DNA of 34,019 nt from a virus, in the IMG/VR virus record IMGVR_UViG_3300012919_000020, positions 1 through 34,019 of that record; one strand, 5' to 3'. The position numbers and the translations under genes are program-made. Below the pieces are notes generated by a model. The model worked only from the letters and a program-made list of their open reading frames with translations, was not told where the DNA came from and did not search any database. Shown here one piece after another: positions 6,329-15,240 of the stretch (positions within the stretch are counted from its first letter, which is position 1; every line of letters begins with the position of its first letter).

Positions 6329-8196
6329 TGCCCAACATACGTCTTAAAGCCGCTACTCAAGGTGGTCTGGCTTTGGATGTATCCGCCAGAACTGTTTCTA
6401 GTAGTCATTTAGATGCTGGTGTTTCACTTGTAGTAGAGCCTCAAGATAGTGAAATATTTCTAGCTGCTGATCCAGTTATAACTGAAGTTATATACAGAGC
6501 TTCTGCTCGTGCGTTGCAGCATGAGATATTTATGACGTATGAAGCTATACCAGTTATCAACTTACCAGCAGAAACTATAGTTACCTCAGATACTATTGGG
6601 CCGTTTATTATAGGGTTTAATCCTAGTGATACACCTATCATTACAGATCTTCCTGCGTTTACTATAGGTTTTAACTCTTTAGCTGACTCAGCTACTATCA
6701 CAGATCTACCAGCGTTTGAGCTAGGGCGACCTTTAGCTGATAGCTTTTCTATGTCTGACTCTATAGGGCCGTTTACAGTAGGACTTAATCCTAGTGATAA
6801 TATTAATACATCCGATTCTATTGGGCCATTTACTATAGGTTTTAATCCTAGCGATACACCTGTTGTTACTGATGATCCTACGTTTAGTGTAGGGTTTAAT
6901 TCTTTAGCTGACTCAGCTACCATGTCTGATTCCATAGGGCCGTTTACTATAGGGTTTAATCCTAGCGATACGGCTACCATGTCAGATCTATTTGAACCTA
7001 CTATGTTGTTCAATAGGACATTTGCTGACAGTGCTGCAGCTACTGAAGCTGACGCAAAGACAACCACCAAGGTGTTGCCTTTAGATAAAGAGGACGAAGT
7101 AGCACTTACATATACACAAGCATATGCTTCTGGTGGCGCACAAATTATATTTAACAATAATAATGTAGTGCCAGGTAGAGATCAGAATTGTGCGTGGGCA
7201 GCAGATATACAGCTTAAATCATCTTACTCAGGTGCTGAGTGTATATGGGATGTAGGCGGAGCTTTTCATGGATCTTACCTAGGTATAACTAGCACAGGAA
7301 AACTACGATTCAGAGGTGGGGAAGGTAGAAGTACATTTCAAACTACATCTACAAATGGGTTTGTAGTTGAGATAGATATAGCTGACTACCCACAGTTTTT
7401 TGACAATCAGACGCATACCTTAGCTTGGGATATATCTATGACGGATAAACGAGGTAGGCTATGGATTGATAATCAGCTTGTCATGGAAGAATCTTGTTCT
7501 GGTAATTTAGGTGCTAACGGAGCTGGTCTTTGGGCTGGGGGTAATTTTAGCGGGTTTGGTGTTGGTAAAGGAGGTAGTGTAGCTGGTGGAGGTGATGACG
7601 TAAACCAAACGCTAAATGCTTACACAGGTACTATAACGGGTAATTTACGATTCTATCAAAATCAACTTTACACGGATGTAATAGGAGATTTTGCAACTGC
7701 GTCTGATGCTGCACCTATACATACAATAGGCAAGAATCCGTCTGATAGTGTGTCAGCTTCTGATGTACCAGTGCTTAATGTACTTACAGGGTTTGATGAC
7801 AGTGTTAGTTTAGGCGATGCTTTTTCTCCACAGGTAGCATACAACAGGTCGTTTGCAGATATTGTAACGTTATCTGATGCATCGCCTACCTTTACAGCCA
7901 CTAAACCGATTGACACTAACACATCTACTGCTCAAGTAGACCCTGATCCAGTAGTCATGTTAGACGCACCAGCTATGGCTTTTACTAGAGCACCGTTTAC
8001 AGACAGTGTGTCAGTTTCTCAAAATATAGTTTTACAGCCTATTAAAAGCGTGGTAGATTCAATTAGTGCATCTGACAACACGTATGAGATAGGTGCATCT
8101 TTTGAAGGTGATGGAGGTTTGTTTAATAGCGCCACACTTATTGGCTCATCTCCACCATTTAATGAGGAGTTTGCGTTGCAGACTTTTAGTAACTAG
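6328..8196 (+). CDS. Tail appendage protein with SD-rich repeats and a lectin-like domain
   Basis: This encodes 622 residues. Residues 1-80 form an N-terminal domain. Residues about 83-234 hold imperfect repeats built around SDSIGPFTIGFNPSD and LADSATMSD. Residues about 273-449 look like a concanavalin A/LamG-type jelly roll (CAWAADIQLKSSYSGAECIW, GKLRFRGGEG, HTLAWDISMTDKRGRLWIDN, GTITGNLRFYQ). The C-terminus returns to looser SDSVSASD-type repeats. Such repeats are often extended spacers and the jelly roll a carbohydrate-binding head, which suggests a surface adhesin. The last block, FEGDGGLFNSATLIGSSPPF, may be a small trimerising or capping module. Function is inferred from architecture. 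Confidence 0.68.
   Translation: MPNIRLKAATQGGLALDVSARTVSSSHLDAGVSLVVEPQDSEIFLAADPVITEVIYRASARALQHEIFMTYEAIPVINLPAETIVTSDTIGPFIIGFNPSDTPIITDLPAFTIGFNSLADSATITDLPAFELGRPLADSFSMSDSIGPFTVGLNPSDNINTSDSIGPFTIGFNPSDTPVVTDDPTFSVGFNSLADSATMSDSIGPFTIGFNPSDTATMSDLFEPTMLFNRTFADSAAATEADAKTTTKVLPLDKEDEVALTYTQAYASGGAQIIFNNNNVVPGRDQNCAWAADIQLKSSYSGAECIWDVGGAFHGSYLGITSTGKLRFRGGEGRSTFQTTSTNGFVVEIDIADYPQFFDNQTHTLAWDISMTDKRGRLWIDNQLVMEESCSGNLGANGAGLWAGGNFSGFGVGKGGSVAGGGDDVNQTLNAYTGTITGNLRFYQNQLYTDVIGDFATASDAAPIHTIGKNPSDSVSASDVPVLNVLTGFDDSVSLGDAFSPQVAYNRSFADIVTLSDASPTFTATKPIDTNTSTAQVDPDPVVMLDAPAMAFTRAPFTDSVSVSQNIVLQPIKSVVDSISASDNTYEIGASFEGDGGLFNSATLIGSSPPFNEEFALQTFSN
6574..7030 (+). repeat. Imperfect tandem coding repeats in the appendage gene
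   Basis: The DNA repeats units built around GGGCCGTTTACTATAGGGTT followed by TAATCCTAGYGATAC (for example near 6598, 6768, 6824 and 6939), separated by shorter TTTAACTCTTTAGCTGACTC units (near 6670 and 6897). At protein level they encode GPF[TI][IV]G[FL]NPSD and GFNSLADSAT. The near-identity of some copies points to recent duplication or recombination, so copy number could vary between relatives. Confidence 0.8.
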
Positions 8197-8204
8197 GAGG
8201 TAAT

Positions 8205-8645
8205 ATGTTTAAAGATGAAATCACGGTAACAGGTAAACTAAACGTTATACTTGTTGACCAAATGGGGCTTGTCAAAGAAGAACACGAGTTTGACAACCTA
8301 GTAGTAACTGCAGGTAAAGGTTACATAGCATCACGTATGAAAGATGCTACAGCTACAGCTATGTCGCACATGGCAATTGGCACAGGAACTACAGCAGCTG
8401 CTGCAAACCAAACGACACTAGTTACAGAAGCAAACAGGCAAGCACTCACTAGCACTAACGTGTCAGGTGCTGCTGTTACTTACTCAGCTACATTTGGAGC
8501 AGGTAACGGAACAGGCGCTATTACAGAGGCTGGACTGTTTAACGCTAGTAGTGGCGGCACTATGCTTTGCCGTACAGTTTTTAGCGTAATTAACAAAGGT
8601 GCAGCAGATACGCTAACAGTTTCATGGACAGTAACGGTATCGTAG
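8205..8645 (+). CDS. Phage tail fibre-type beta protein
   Basis: This encodes 146 residues with AGGAGG just before the start. The N-terminal strand VTGKLNVILVDQMGLVKEEH leads into NLVVTAGKGYIASRMKDA, then MSHMAIGTGTTAAA, and finally AITEAGLFN...GGTMLCRTVFS and DTLTVSWTVTVS. The AIGTGTTA and AITEAGLFN pattern is common in small tail-associated or fibre proteins of many phages. It lies between the repeat-rich appendage and the fibre paralogue series, so a structural role in the tail fibre complex is likely. The exact assembly position is unknown. Confidence 0.65.
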   Translation: MFKDEITVTGKLNVILVDQMGLVKEEHEFDNLVVTAGKGYIASRMKDATATAMSHMAIGTGTTAAAANQTTLVTEANRQALTSTNVSGAAVTYSATFGAGNGTGAITEAGLFNASSGGTMLCRTVFSVINKGAADTLTVSWTVTVS

Positions 8646-10724
8646 ATGACAAACTATTCAGAGGTAAAGGTAGCCAACAGTGCTAAAGGTACTTTAGCAG
8701 GGGGCATCTCTGCTAATCAGGGCACTTTATCTTTGTTAGGTGGTGAAGGCGCAAAATTTCCTACATTAAATACAGGTGAATATTTTTATATAACTGTTAC
8801 CTCCGCAGCACTTGCTACTAATACGGAGATTATGCGTGTCACTAGTAGATCTGCCGATACCCTTACTATTAAACAAGCAGATGGATCTGCTAGAAATCTT
8901 AATAATACATTTTCAGCTGGTGATTCTGTAGAACTACGAACTACAGCTAATGCTATTTACGATCTGTTTGATCTAGAAAATATACTACCTGACACACCTG
9001 CACAGCCAGATAAGTTTGGCTTTCGTGTACCATCTGGAGGTATTGGTTCTAGATATATAGGCCCAAACGGTGTAGTTGATGGATCGTCAGAAGACGAAGA
9101 TAGGAAGTTCGCAATCAAATCCGATGGGACGAACGCCACCTACGAAGCTCTCAACCCTAATGATATATCTGATGATAATAATACTTCTACTGGCTTTGTC
9201 AGTATTCCTGTAAGAGGACATCCTTATATACCCCACGAACGTGGGAATTATTTTGTAAAAACTTTAGTAAATAGCTCTACAAATGGTGGTCTCATAGATG
9301 ATTATGAAGGTACTTTGACTGAGCAAACTACGGCTACGATGAATTTATATGCACTTGCTGAAGATCATGATGTGCCTATACAAGAAGGATCTCTAGTACA
9401 GCTGGCTAATATATCTGAAAACAATAGGCTTTATGCTGGGTTTGGTGAACACTTTACAGCATATACTACAACAAATGCAGCTCCGTCTAACATAGTTGTA
9501 ATTAACGATATACGCAGATCTTTGAATATGAATGGTGCGGGCAGTTATAATACAATCAATAATTGGCAAGCAAATGTATTTGTGGGTAGCTTTTTGTTTC
9601 CTCCTGCCGACCTTGCAGGTTTAGTAGACATACCACCTGGGACGTATATAACAAGAGCAGTGACTGCTAATCATGGTACAAATACATATCAGGTTACCCT
9701 CTACTTAAATAATAGTGTAACTCTTCCTGCTACTAAAAGAGTGCAGTTTTATAAGTCAAGACATATGCAGTTAGGGCGAGCTTACAGTGCTTCTCGTCAA
9801 GGTACAGTTTATTACAAGCGTGAAAACACAGCGCCTGCAGCACAAACTATAAACGGTGAGTCAGGCATAAAGAATGTAAAAGAAGATGCATACATGCCTG
9901 TCCCAGGACAGATTGCAAATGTATATACTTGTGTAGTTACTAATAAACGAACATCTACACAATTTAATTTTGATTACGCAACAAATGAAACAAACGGTGC
10001 TTTTGAAACAACTGCAGGTGGTCATTTTGGCGTAACTGTTAAACCACTAAGCGTAAACTCTGTGTTTACTATTAAAGTTTATGCTGGACTGTATTCAAGT
10101 AGTTCATATGCGGGTATGGCGTTCTATTGTGACTATATTGAGGCTGATCCCCAACCAAATAACACAAGAATTTTTAAAAACCCTAGTGATAACACTGCAG
10201 CTAAAGCAGTGTTTTTAATAGGTCGGCATATGTTTATAGATAGGTTTAAACAACCTGAGTTTAACTCAAGCGTGTATAACCCTGGTGGATCTGATAATGG
10301 TACTAGTTATGGGTTTTCTAACGGGCAGATTGTCCCAGGAACATGGCCTGATAACGCTACAGGTATGACTCAGCAGCCTCAAACATTTAATGGATTAAAC
10401 GATTACGTTACTCATAACAATGGTGATGATGTTAATGGTACTGCAGATGACAATCAGTATTTTGCTGCTTCGTGGCATAACCGTACTCATGTTTTTAATG
10501 GCTTAACTGGAACTCATTTTTTTAGACCTGGAGTTACTGATAAAGTAAGGTTTCGATTACAGTTTTATAGAGAAGCTAATAGCGGCACAATGTCTATAAA
10601 CCACGCAGGTGGTCAGGCCACTCTTATGGTTGTGGAAGAATATGTGCAGCCTTATGGTTCGTTTGGATTTGATATACCAGGTGGGCTTGACACTACTGCA
10701 CATTGGCAAGGAAATTTAATATGA
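8646..10724 (+). CDS. Large tail fibre protein, first of three related genes
   Basis: This encodes 692 residues and starts directly after the previous stop. Residues 1-107 form an N-terminal domain (MTNYSEVKVANSAKGTL, NTEIMRVTSRSADTLTIKQADG, AGDSVELRTTANAIYDLFD) that recurs in the next two genes and probably docks to the tail. The middle includes SDDNNTSTGFVSIP, matched in the next gene. A C-terminal beta domain starts near residue 460 (KPLSVNSVFTIKV) and ends in ATLMVVEEYV, also matched there. About 300 residues in the middle are unique and may form the receptor-binding shaft. No enzyme motif is evident. The fibre call is based on this modular pattern and neighbours. Confidence 0.7.
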   Translation: MTNYSEVKVANSAKGTLAGGISANQGTLSLLGGEGAKFPTLNTGEYFYITVTSAALATNTEIMRVTSRSADTLTIKQADGSARNLNNTFSAGDSVELRTTANAIYDLFDLENILPDTPAQPDKFGFRVPSGGIGSRYIGPNGVVDGSSEDEDRKFAIKSDGTNATYEALNPNDISDDNNTSTGFVSIPVRGHPYIPHERGNYFVKTLVNSSTNGGLIDDYEGTLTEQTTATMNLYALAEDHDVPIQEGSLVQLANISENNRLYAGFGEHFTAYTTTNAAPSNIVVINDIRRSLNMNGAGSYNTINNWQANVFVGSFLFPPADLAGLVDIPPGTYITRAVTANHGTNTYQVTLYLNNSVTLPATKRVQFYKSRHMQLGRAYSASRQGTVYYKRENTAPAAQTINGESGIKNVKEDAYMPVPGQIANVYTCVVTNKRTSTQFNFDYATNETNGAFETTAGGHFGVTVKPLSVNSVFTIKVYAGLYSSSSYAGMAFYCDYIEADPQPNNTRIFKNPSDNTAAKAVFLIGRHMFIDRFKQPEFNSSVYNPGGSDNGTSYGFSNGQIVPGTWPDNATGMTQQPQTFNGLNDYVTHNNGDDVNGTADDNQYFAASWHNRTHVFNGLTGTHFFRPGVTDKVRFRLQFYREANSGTMSINHAGGQATLMVVEEYVQPYGSFGFDIPGGLDTTAHWQGNLI

Positions 10725-11908
10725 CAAATTACCATGATATAAAATTTGGAAATAATGCTTATGGTACGTTGTCACAAGCGTACGCTACTACAGCAACATC
10801 TATTGTTTTAACTACAGGAAACGGGGCAAGATTTCCTACACTAACAGGTAGTCAGTATTTTTTTGCTACGTTACTAGATACATCTAATAATTTAGAAATA
10901 ATAAAAGTTACTGCTAGAACTGGCGATACGTTGACAGTTGTTAGAGCACAAGAAGGAACTACAGCTAGAGCGTTTAATACTAACGATAGAATTGAGTTAC
11001 GAGTTACAGCTGGAGGGCTTGCTGTACTAGGTGATCTAGATGAGATACTACCAGATCAATCGGCAGCTAACGGTCAGGTGCTAACAAGTTCAAGTGGTAC
11101 TGCAGGATTTACAGCATTAGATATTACTGATTTCAGTAGTACTAATAATACTAATACAGGGTTTTTTAGTCTACCAAGAGGTACTACAGCACAACGACCA
11201 GGGTCTTCTAACCCTGGATATTTACGATATAACACCGATCATTACGGTGGTGCTAGACCCGAATATTATGCACAGAATAGCGAATGGCTTCCATTAAACT
11301 CGCCTATACTAAATAAATATGTAGTGTGTGCTACAGCAGCAGCCTCAGGAGATCCAGCTCAGGATAATGGTAGATTTCCTACTGCAGGAGGAGCTTGGCA
11401 AGCTGCAGGATTTACTGCAAATCAATTTCCGTTAACTCCTATAAATAACGGAACACATAACATACTATCAATAATTCTTAAGCCAATGTCTGCTAATAGT
11501 GTATTTCTTATAGAAGTGCAGGGGTCTTTTTATAAAAATGGTGGTAGCACTTATGGTTACGCTACAATAGGAAGAACTATAGCTACCACTGCAGCAGGTA
11601 CTACAGCTGCGGCTTCAACAGTAAATGTTGGTCATCTTAGACGAGGCGGAGACGGCACAAGCAATGCTGTAGCTGATGGTGTAGCTGCATGGAATCAGCT
11701 GGCCGATTATCATTGTGGCGGGTTTGCTACTTACGATCAGCCCAACACAACAGATTTTGTAAGGTATTGTATACACTTTAGTAGTAATAGTAATTCCCAC
11801 TATATATATTTTCCTATTTTAGGTATAGGCACTATGACTGTAACAGAGTTAGATGGTACAGGCACAACTAAAGTGGCTACTGATGCCCCATTGGAGGTAA
11901 ATAGCTAA
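10721..11908 (+). CDS. Medium tail fibre protein, second of three related genes
   Basis: I choose ATG at 10721 (395 residues, starting MTNYHDIKFGNNAYGTL) over an upstream TTG at 10703, because it aligns with the start of the preceding paralogue and overlaps its stop as ATGA. The N-terminal domain (NLEIIKVTARTGDTLTVVRA, NTNDRIELRVTA) matches the flanking genes. SSTNNTNTGFFSLPRG resembles the equivalent section upstream. The C-terminal domain begins near residue 250 (KPMSANSVFLIEV) and ends GIGTMTVTELDG, paralleling the larger protein. It appears to be a shortened version with the same ends and a different middle. Confidence 0.7.
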   Translation: MTNYHDIKFGNNAYGTLSQAYATTATSIVLTTGNGARFPTLTGSQYFFATLLDTSNNLEIIKVTARTGDTLTVVRAQEGTTARAFNTNDRIELRVTAGGLAVLGDLDEILPDQSAANGQVLTSSSGTAGFTALDITDFSSTNNTNTGFFSLPRGTTAQRPGSSNPGYLRYNTDHYGGARPEYYAQNSEWLPLNSPILNKYVVCATAAASGDPAQDNGRFPTAGGAWQAAGFTANQFPLTPINNGTHNILSIILKPMSANSVFLIEVQGSFYKNGGSTYGYATIGRTIATTAAGTTAAASTVNVGHLRRGGDGTSNAVADGVAAWNQLADYHCGGFATYDQPNTTDFVRYCIHFSSNSNSHYIYFPILGIGTMTVTELDGTGTTKVATDAPLEVNS

Positions 11909-12414
11909 TGGTTGCTGTAGCTTCAAATAATGTTAAAAGCCAAATAACAGGGGCTATAAATACTTCTGCTACCACAATAAATGTGACTAGTGGTCAAGGT
12001 GCATTGTTTCCTAATGTGTCAAGTTCAGGCACTGATTACTTTTATGCAACACTTATTGATGCAACAGGTAACAATGAAATAGTCAAATGCACTAACAGGT
12101 CTACAGATACGCTAACTGTAGTTAGAGCACAGGATGGTACTACAGCTAGGTCATTTAGTGCAGGTGACAGAATAGAGATGAGAGTTGTAGCTGCACTTGT
12201 AAATGATTTGTTTGTGCAAGCATCAGGTGGCGGTGGACAACGATCAGAGTATTACGGCTTTTATGTAAGTGGCGATGATTTAAAAATAGATTACACAGCT
12301 TCTGGTAGTACTGATAATTATATAGATTCAGATTATCCAGAAACTTTGTTTGTCCCGTCCGATATACAGGTAAGTATAAACGCTAGTGGGCATTTAATAT
12401 TAACAACGAGTTAG
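11908..12414 (+). CDS. Short tail fibre protein, third of three related genes
   Basis: This encodes 168 residues and starts at a TAATG overlap. Residues 1-105 are the shared N-terminal domain (SSGTDYFYATLIDATGNNEI, STDTLTVVRAQDGTTARSF, AGDRIEMRVVAALVNDLF), very close to the preceding gene. It then ends in a compact module, YYGFYVSGDDLKIDYTASG followed by FVPSDIQVSINASGHLILTT, a pattern I have seen in phage fibre proteins. It lacks the long C-terminal domain of its two paralogues. It could be an adaptor that shares the docking site, or a remnant of fibre-gene rearrangement; the intact stop and spacing argue against a pseudogene. Confidence 0.68.
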   Translation: MVAVASNNVKSQITGAINTSATTINVTSGQGALFPNVSSSGTDYFYATLIDATGNNEIVKCTNRSTDTLTVVRAQDGTTARSFSAGDRIEMRVVAALVNDLFVQASGGGGQRSEYYGFYVSGDDLKIDYTASGSTDNYIDSDYPETLFVPSDIQVSINASGHLILTTS

Positions 12415-12423
12415 GATGAAGTT

Positions 12424-14505
12424 ATGGCAACAATAGATGTAGGAAAAATTAAGTTTACTTGGAGGAGTGCTTTTTCCACAAGTAACACTTATGAAAAAGA
12501 TGATGTTGTCAGTTACCAAGGATCCTCATGGGTTTATGTAAACGCTACAAACAAAACAGGATCTGCAGCGGGCGCACCCTCATCAAGTAACTCAAGCCAT
12601 TGGAATTTAATGGCAGATGGAACTAATCCGCTTACTAGCGCTGGCGATATTATGACACATAATGGTAGCGCAGCAACAAGGCTACCTATAGGAAATCAAG
12701 GTCAGTACCTAAAAGTAACATCTAGTAACGCATTAAGTTATGCTAATCAAACTGGATGGGATGATGCAGATATACTAGGTTCTAATGTCCCGTTATATGC
12801 TAAAACGCATGCTACAACACATTATGGTACAGATGGTAAGTATCCTTGGCTTGCACAATATAATGGTAAGTCAGGTGCTAGCGCAGACTGGATACCCTAT
12901 GATGGTTTTGTAAACCCTCCTTGTGGCCCAGTAAGACATGATAAAACGCATCTTGTATCTACGCATACCTGTTTTCCTTTTTTAAATAGTAATCACGAAA
13001 TTTTGATATCAGGATATGCTCACTATGGTTTTACAGGGTATAGCAATGGTAGTTATCACGATCATCTGATGCATATAATGAACTTTGGTATGGAGTTTGG
13101 CAGCATGGATCCAGGGGAGTATTTTGTACGAATCTGGTTTAATCAGCACAGCTTAATGGCTCTAACTAATAAAGGAAATGTATTCTGCCAAGGTGAAAAT
13201 GGCAGTGGTCAGTTAGGACTTGGAGATACTACAGATAGATACCAGTTAGTTAAAAACCCTTACATTGGTGCTCATGCAACTAATAACGGTATCAGTATGG
13301 AAGTAGCAGCAATGTGTACTAACGATGCTGGTGGTTACCAAGGTATGGGTAACACATGTTATTACGCTATTACACATGATGGGCGTTTGTTCCACTGGGG
13401 TTATAACGGAAATGGTATGGGTGGACATGGCGATTCGACTAACAGAAATAAACCTACGTTGGTACAAGGTGTTTCAAACGTAAAACATGTATCTCCAGGG
13501 TATAGAAACTGTTGGATTATTGATGGCAGTGGCAATGCTTTCTTTACAGGAAATAATGATCACGGTGTATCAGGTGCTCTTAATGGAACTAGAAATACTT
13601 TTGGGCAAGACACTTCTATAACTAACGTAGCCCAAATAGCTAACGCCAGCAGCTATTACTACAATGGTGGGGTTATAGGTGGTGCGTATCTAATCAGAGA
13701 TAACGGAGATTTACACCACGCTGGATATAATGGTAATGCACAGGGTGCTACAGGTAATACGACTAACAATACTAACATATGGCGGCAGATGGATACTGGC
13801 AATAATTATGCTGCTGTACATGTAGTTGGTCATGGCAGTACTTATGCTATGATGGCTATGCTGGGTAACTCTTCAGGACAAGATGGCCCAGGTGATGCTT
13901 ATACTTACTGTGTTGCTGCGAATACAGGGTTGCCTATACGTACCGCTGGGTACAATGGTCACGGATTCCGTATGCAAGGTAATACTTCATCTACTACTTC
14001 TGTAACACAGCCAGAAGCTGACAGTTATCCTAGCTATAATCATAGAGATGTTTCTTCTGCAGATGGCACTCTTTCAGAAACTACCGAACCATTCCCTAGA
14101 GATAACATAGTAGCTATCTTCCCGTGTAAAACAAGCGGGTATCAGGTGAATATGGTTTGGATGTTAGATTCCCAACATAGATTATGGATGTCTGGTGTGA
14201 TGGGTGGCAGTGCTTATGAGTACCAAGCTGCTACAGGTACTTCAGCTACTTTTAATAGAGCGTTTTTATGGCCTGCACGTTGGAATCATACCAATGACTC
14301 GCAAGATGGTTTTGATCCAGTTAAAGCTTCTGAGTTAAAAATAATAGATATAAAAAGTGCTGGGCATTATTACAGTGGTTATTGGACTCACTGGGCACGT
14401 ATGGAAGATGGTCAATTATGGATGATAGGAAATAATTACTATTACCAACATGGCACACGGGCCAACCATGCCCACCATCATTGGCATAGGAGGAACCCAG
14501 GATGA
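12424..14505 (+). CDS. RCC1-like beta-propeller adhesin / tail fibre
   Basis: This encodes 693 residues. Residues about 11-62 (FTWRSAFSTSNTYEKDDVVS, then YQGSSWVYV and HWNLMADGT) resemble a small carbohydrate-binding module of the type found in chitinases and many tail fibres. From about residue 240, several segments match RCC1/BLIP-II-type propeller blades: LMALTNKGNVFCQGENGSGQ then LGLGDTTDR; YAITHDGRLFHWGYNGNGMG; CWIIDGSGNAFFTGNNDHGV; YLIRDNGDLHHAGYNGNAQG; MVWMLDSQHRLWMSGV; and ARMEDGQLWMIGNNYYYQHG. Such propellers bind proteins or glycans at the virion surface. It is probably the main host-recognition protein. The C-terminus is His-rich. The next gene overlaps by ATGA. Confidence 0.75.
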   Translation: MATIDVGKIKFTWRSAFSTSNTYEKDDVVSYQGSSWVYVNATNKTGSAAGAPSSSNSSHWNLMADGTNPLTSAGDIMTHNGSAATRLPIGNQGQYLKVTSSNALSYANQTGWDDADILGSNVPLYAKTHATTHYGTDGKYPWLAQYNGKSGASADWIPYDGFVNPPCGPVRHDKTHLVSTHTCFPFLNSNHEILISGYAHYGFTGYSNGSYHDHLMHIMNFGMEFGSMDPGEYFVRIWFNQHSLMALTNKGNVFCQGENGSGQLGLGDTTDRYQLVKNPYIGAHATNNGISMEVAAMCTNDAGGYQGMGNTCYYAITHDGRLFHWGYNGNGMGGHGDSTNRNKPTLVQGVSNVKHVSPGYRNCWIIDGSGNAFFTGNNDHGVSGALNGTRNTFGQDTSITNVAQIANASSYYYNGGVIGGAYLIRDNGDLHHAGYNGNAQGATGNTTNNTNIWRQMDTGNNYAAVHVVGHGSTYAMMAMLGNSSGQDGPGDAYTYCVAANTGLPIRTAGYNGHGFRMQGNTSSTTSVTQPEADSYPSYNHRDVSSADGTLSETTEPFPRDNIVAIFPCKTSGYQVNMVWMLDSQHRLWMSGVMGGSAYEYQAATGTSATFNRAFLWPARWNHTNDSQDGFDPVKASELKIIDIKSAGHYYSGYWTHWARMEDGQLWMIGNNYYYQHGTRANHAHHHWHRRNPG

Positions 14506-14921
14506 GTTTTAAACCTAATTTAACTCGTAAGTTATACGAGACTACATTGTCCTTAGACAAGATAGTACACCCTGAGAAACTTAAAGCTCAGACTGATCCA
14601 GGGGAGGACGAATCTAATGTAAGCCCAATCAAATGGCATCCTCTTTTAAGTGACACTAAGCTATACGTCACTATGTGGGAAGACTGGTTAAGTGATTTTA
14701 ATGCTTTAAATGGTAACACGCTCAAAAAAACTGATGCAGATGGTGTAAACCTAGTAAAAGCTAAATACGCTGATGAGATGCGTTCGGTAGTAAATCTTGA
14801 GGTAACAAACAAATATACAGAAGCTGAGCTTGCTGTTCCTACTGATGCTATAAAAGCAGACATAGCTGCTATAAATGCTAAGGTGCAAGCAGAATATGAT
14901 ACGTTATGGGATATTAGTTAA
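14502..14921 (+). CDS. Hypothetical protein, possible fibre assembly partner
   Basis: This encodes 139 residues. An AGGAGG lies inside the end of the propeller gene, before an ATGA overlap. Visible features are WHPLLSDTKLYVTMWEDWLS and a helical C-terminus (AIKADIAAINAKVQAEYDTLWDI). No TM segment or signal peptide is seen. Small acidic helical proteins directly after adhesin genes often act as assembly chaperones; that is inference from place only. I do not recognise the family. Confidence 0.65.
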   Translation: MSFKPNLTRKLYETTLSLDKIVHPEKLKAQTDPGEDESNVSPIKWHPLLSDTKLYVTMWEDWLSDFNALNGNTLKKTDADGVNLVKAKYADEMRSVVNLEVTNKYTEAELAVPTDAIKADIAAINAKVQAEYDTLWDIS

Positions 14922-15103
14922 TGGCTAGAGTTGGCGAAGTAGAAAAAGATTTAGCAACGCATGAAGCAGTATGTGCAGAGCGTTACGAAATGATTTTATT
15001 CAGAATCAACCGATTAGAGCGTCTTCTAATCGCTTGTGCAGGGATCTTGATCGTGGGATCGGGGTCGGTAATAACAGCCGTACTTTTCAGATTAGGAGGT
15101 TAA
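14921..15103 (+). CDS. XhlA-like small membrane protein, lysis-associated
   Basis: This encodes 60 residues starting at a TAATG. The N-terminal helix (EVEKDLATHEAVCAERYEMI) leads into RINRLERLL and one TM segment at about residues 34-56 (LLIACAGILIVGSGSVITAV). The short amphipathic N-helix plus one TM resembles the hemolysin XhlA-type proteins that accompany holins. It opens the lysis cassette. It could be a second holin or an antiholin; sequence alone does not decide. Confidence 0.68.
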   Translation: MARVGEVEKDLATHEAVCAERYEMILFRINRLERLLIACAGILIVGSGSVITAVLFRLGG

Positions 15104-15104
15104 A

Positions 15105-15239
15105 GTGGCATATACAGTAAAAAAGAAAAATGGGAAAAAGAATGGTAATGGAAGTGGTTTAACAGCCGCTCAAAAAACGTTACCAAAGCAGTTACAAGCT
15201 AAAATAATGAAGAAAAACAAAAACAAGAAGGTGTCATAA
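15105..15239 (+). CDS. Lys-rich mini-protein (44 residues), GTG start
   Basis: GTG at 15105 follows AGGAGG at a suitable distance; the stop is TAA at 15237-15239. The translation starts MAYTVKKKNGKKNGNGSG, followed by LTAAQKTLPKQLQAKI and a Lys/Asn tail. The LTAAQKTLPKQLQAKI section looks like a helix seen in other very small phage structural-region proteins. The GTG start depends on the strong Shine-Dalgarno. Function is unknown; high positive charge suggests interaction with nucleic acid or membrane. Confidence 0.62.
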   Translation: MAYTVKKKNGKKNGNGSGLTAAQKTLPKQLQAKIMKKNKNKKVS

Positions 15240-15240
15240 A

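Noticed and set aside
6574-7030. CRISPR-like array
   Set aside because: Repeats are in frame, imperfect and encode continuous protein; there are no unique spacers of regular length.
6441-7157. Long open minus-strand frame of 238 codons opposite the appendage repeats
   Set aside because: It is a shadow of the repeat region: its translation mirrors the repeats, it has no Shine-Dalgarno, and all neighbouring genes are on the + strand.
10703-10720. Upstream TTG start for the second fibre gene
   Set aside because: The ATG at 10721 gives an ATGA overlap with the previous stop and aligns with the paralogue start, so the extra six residues are unlikely.
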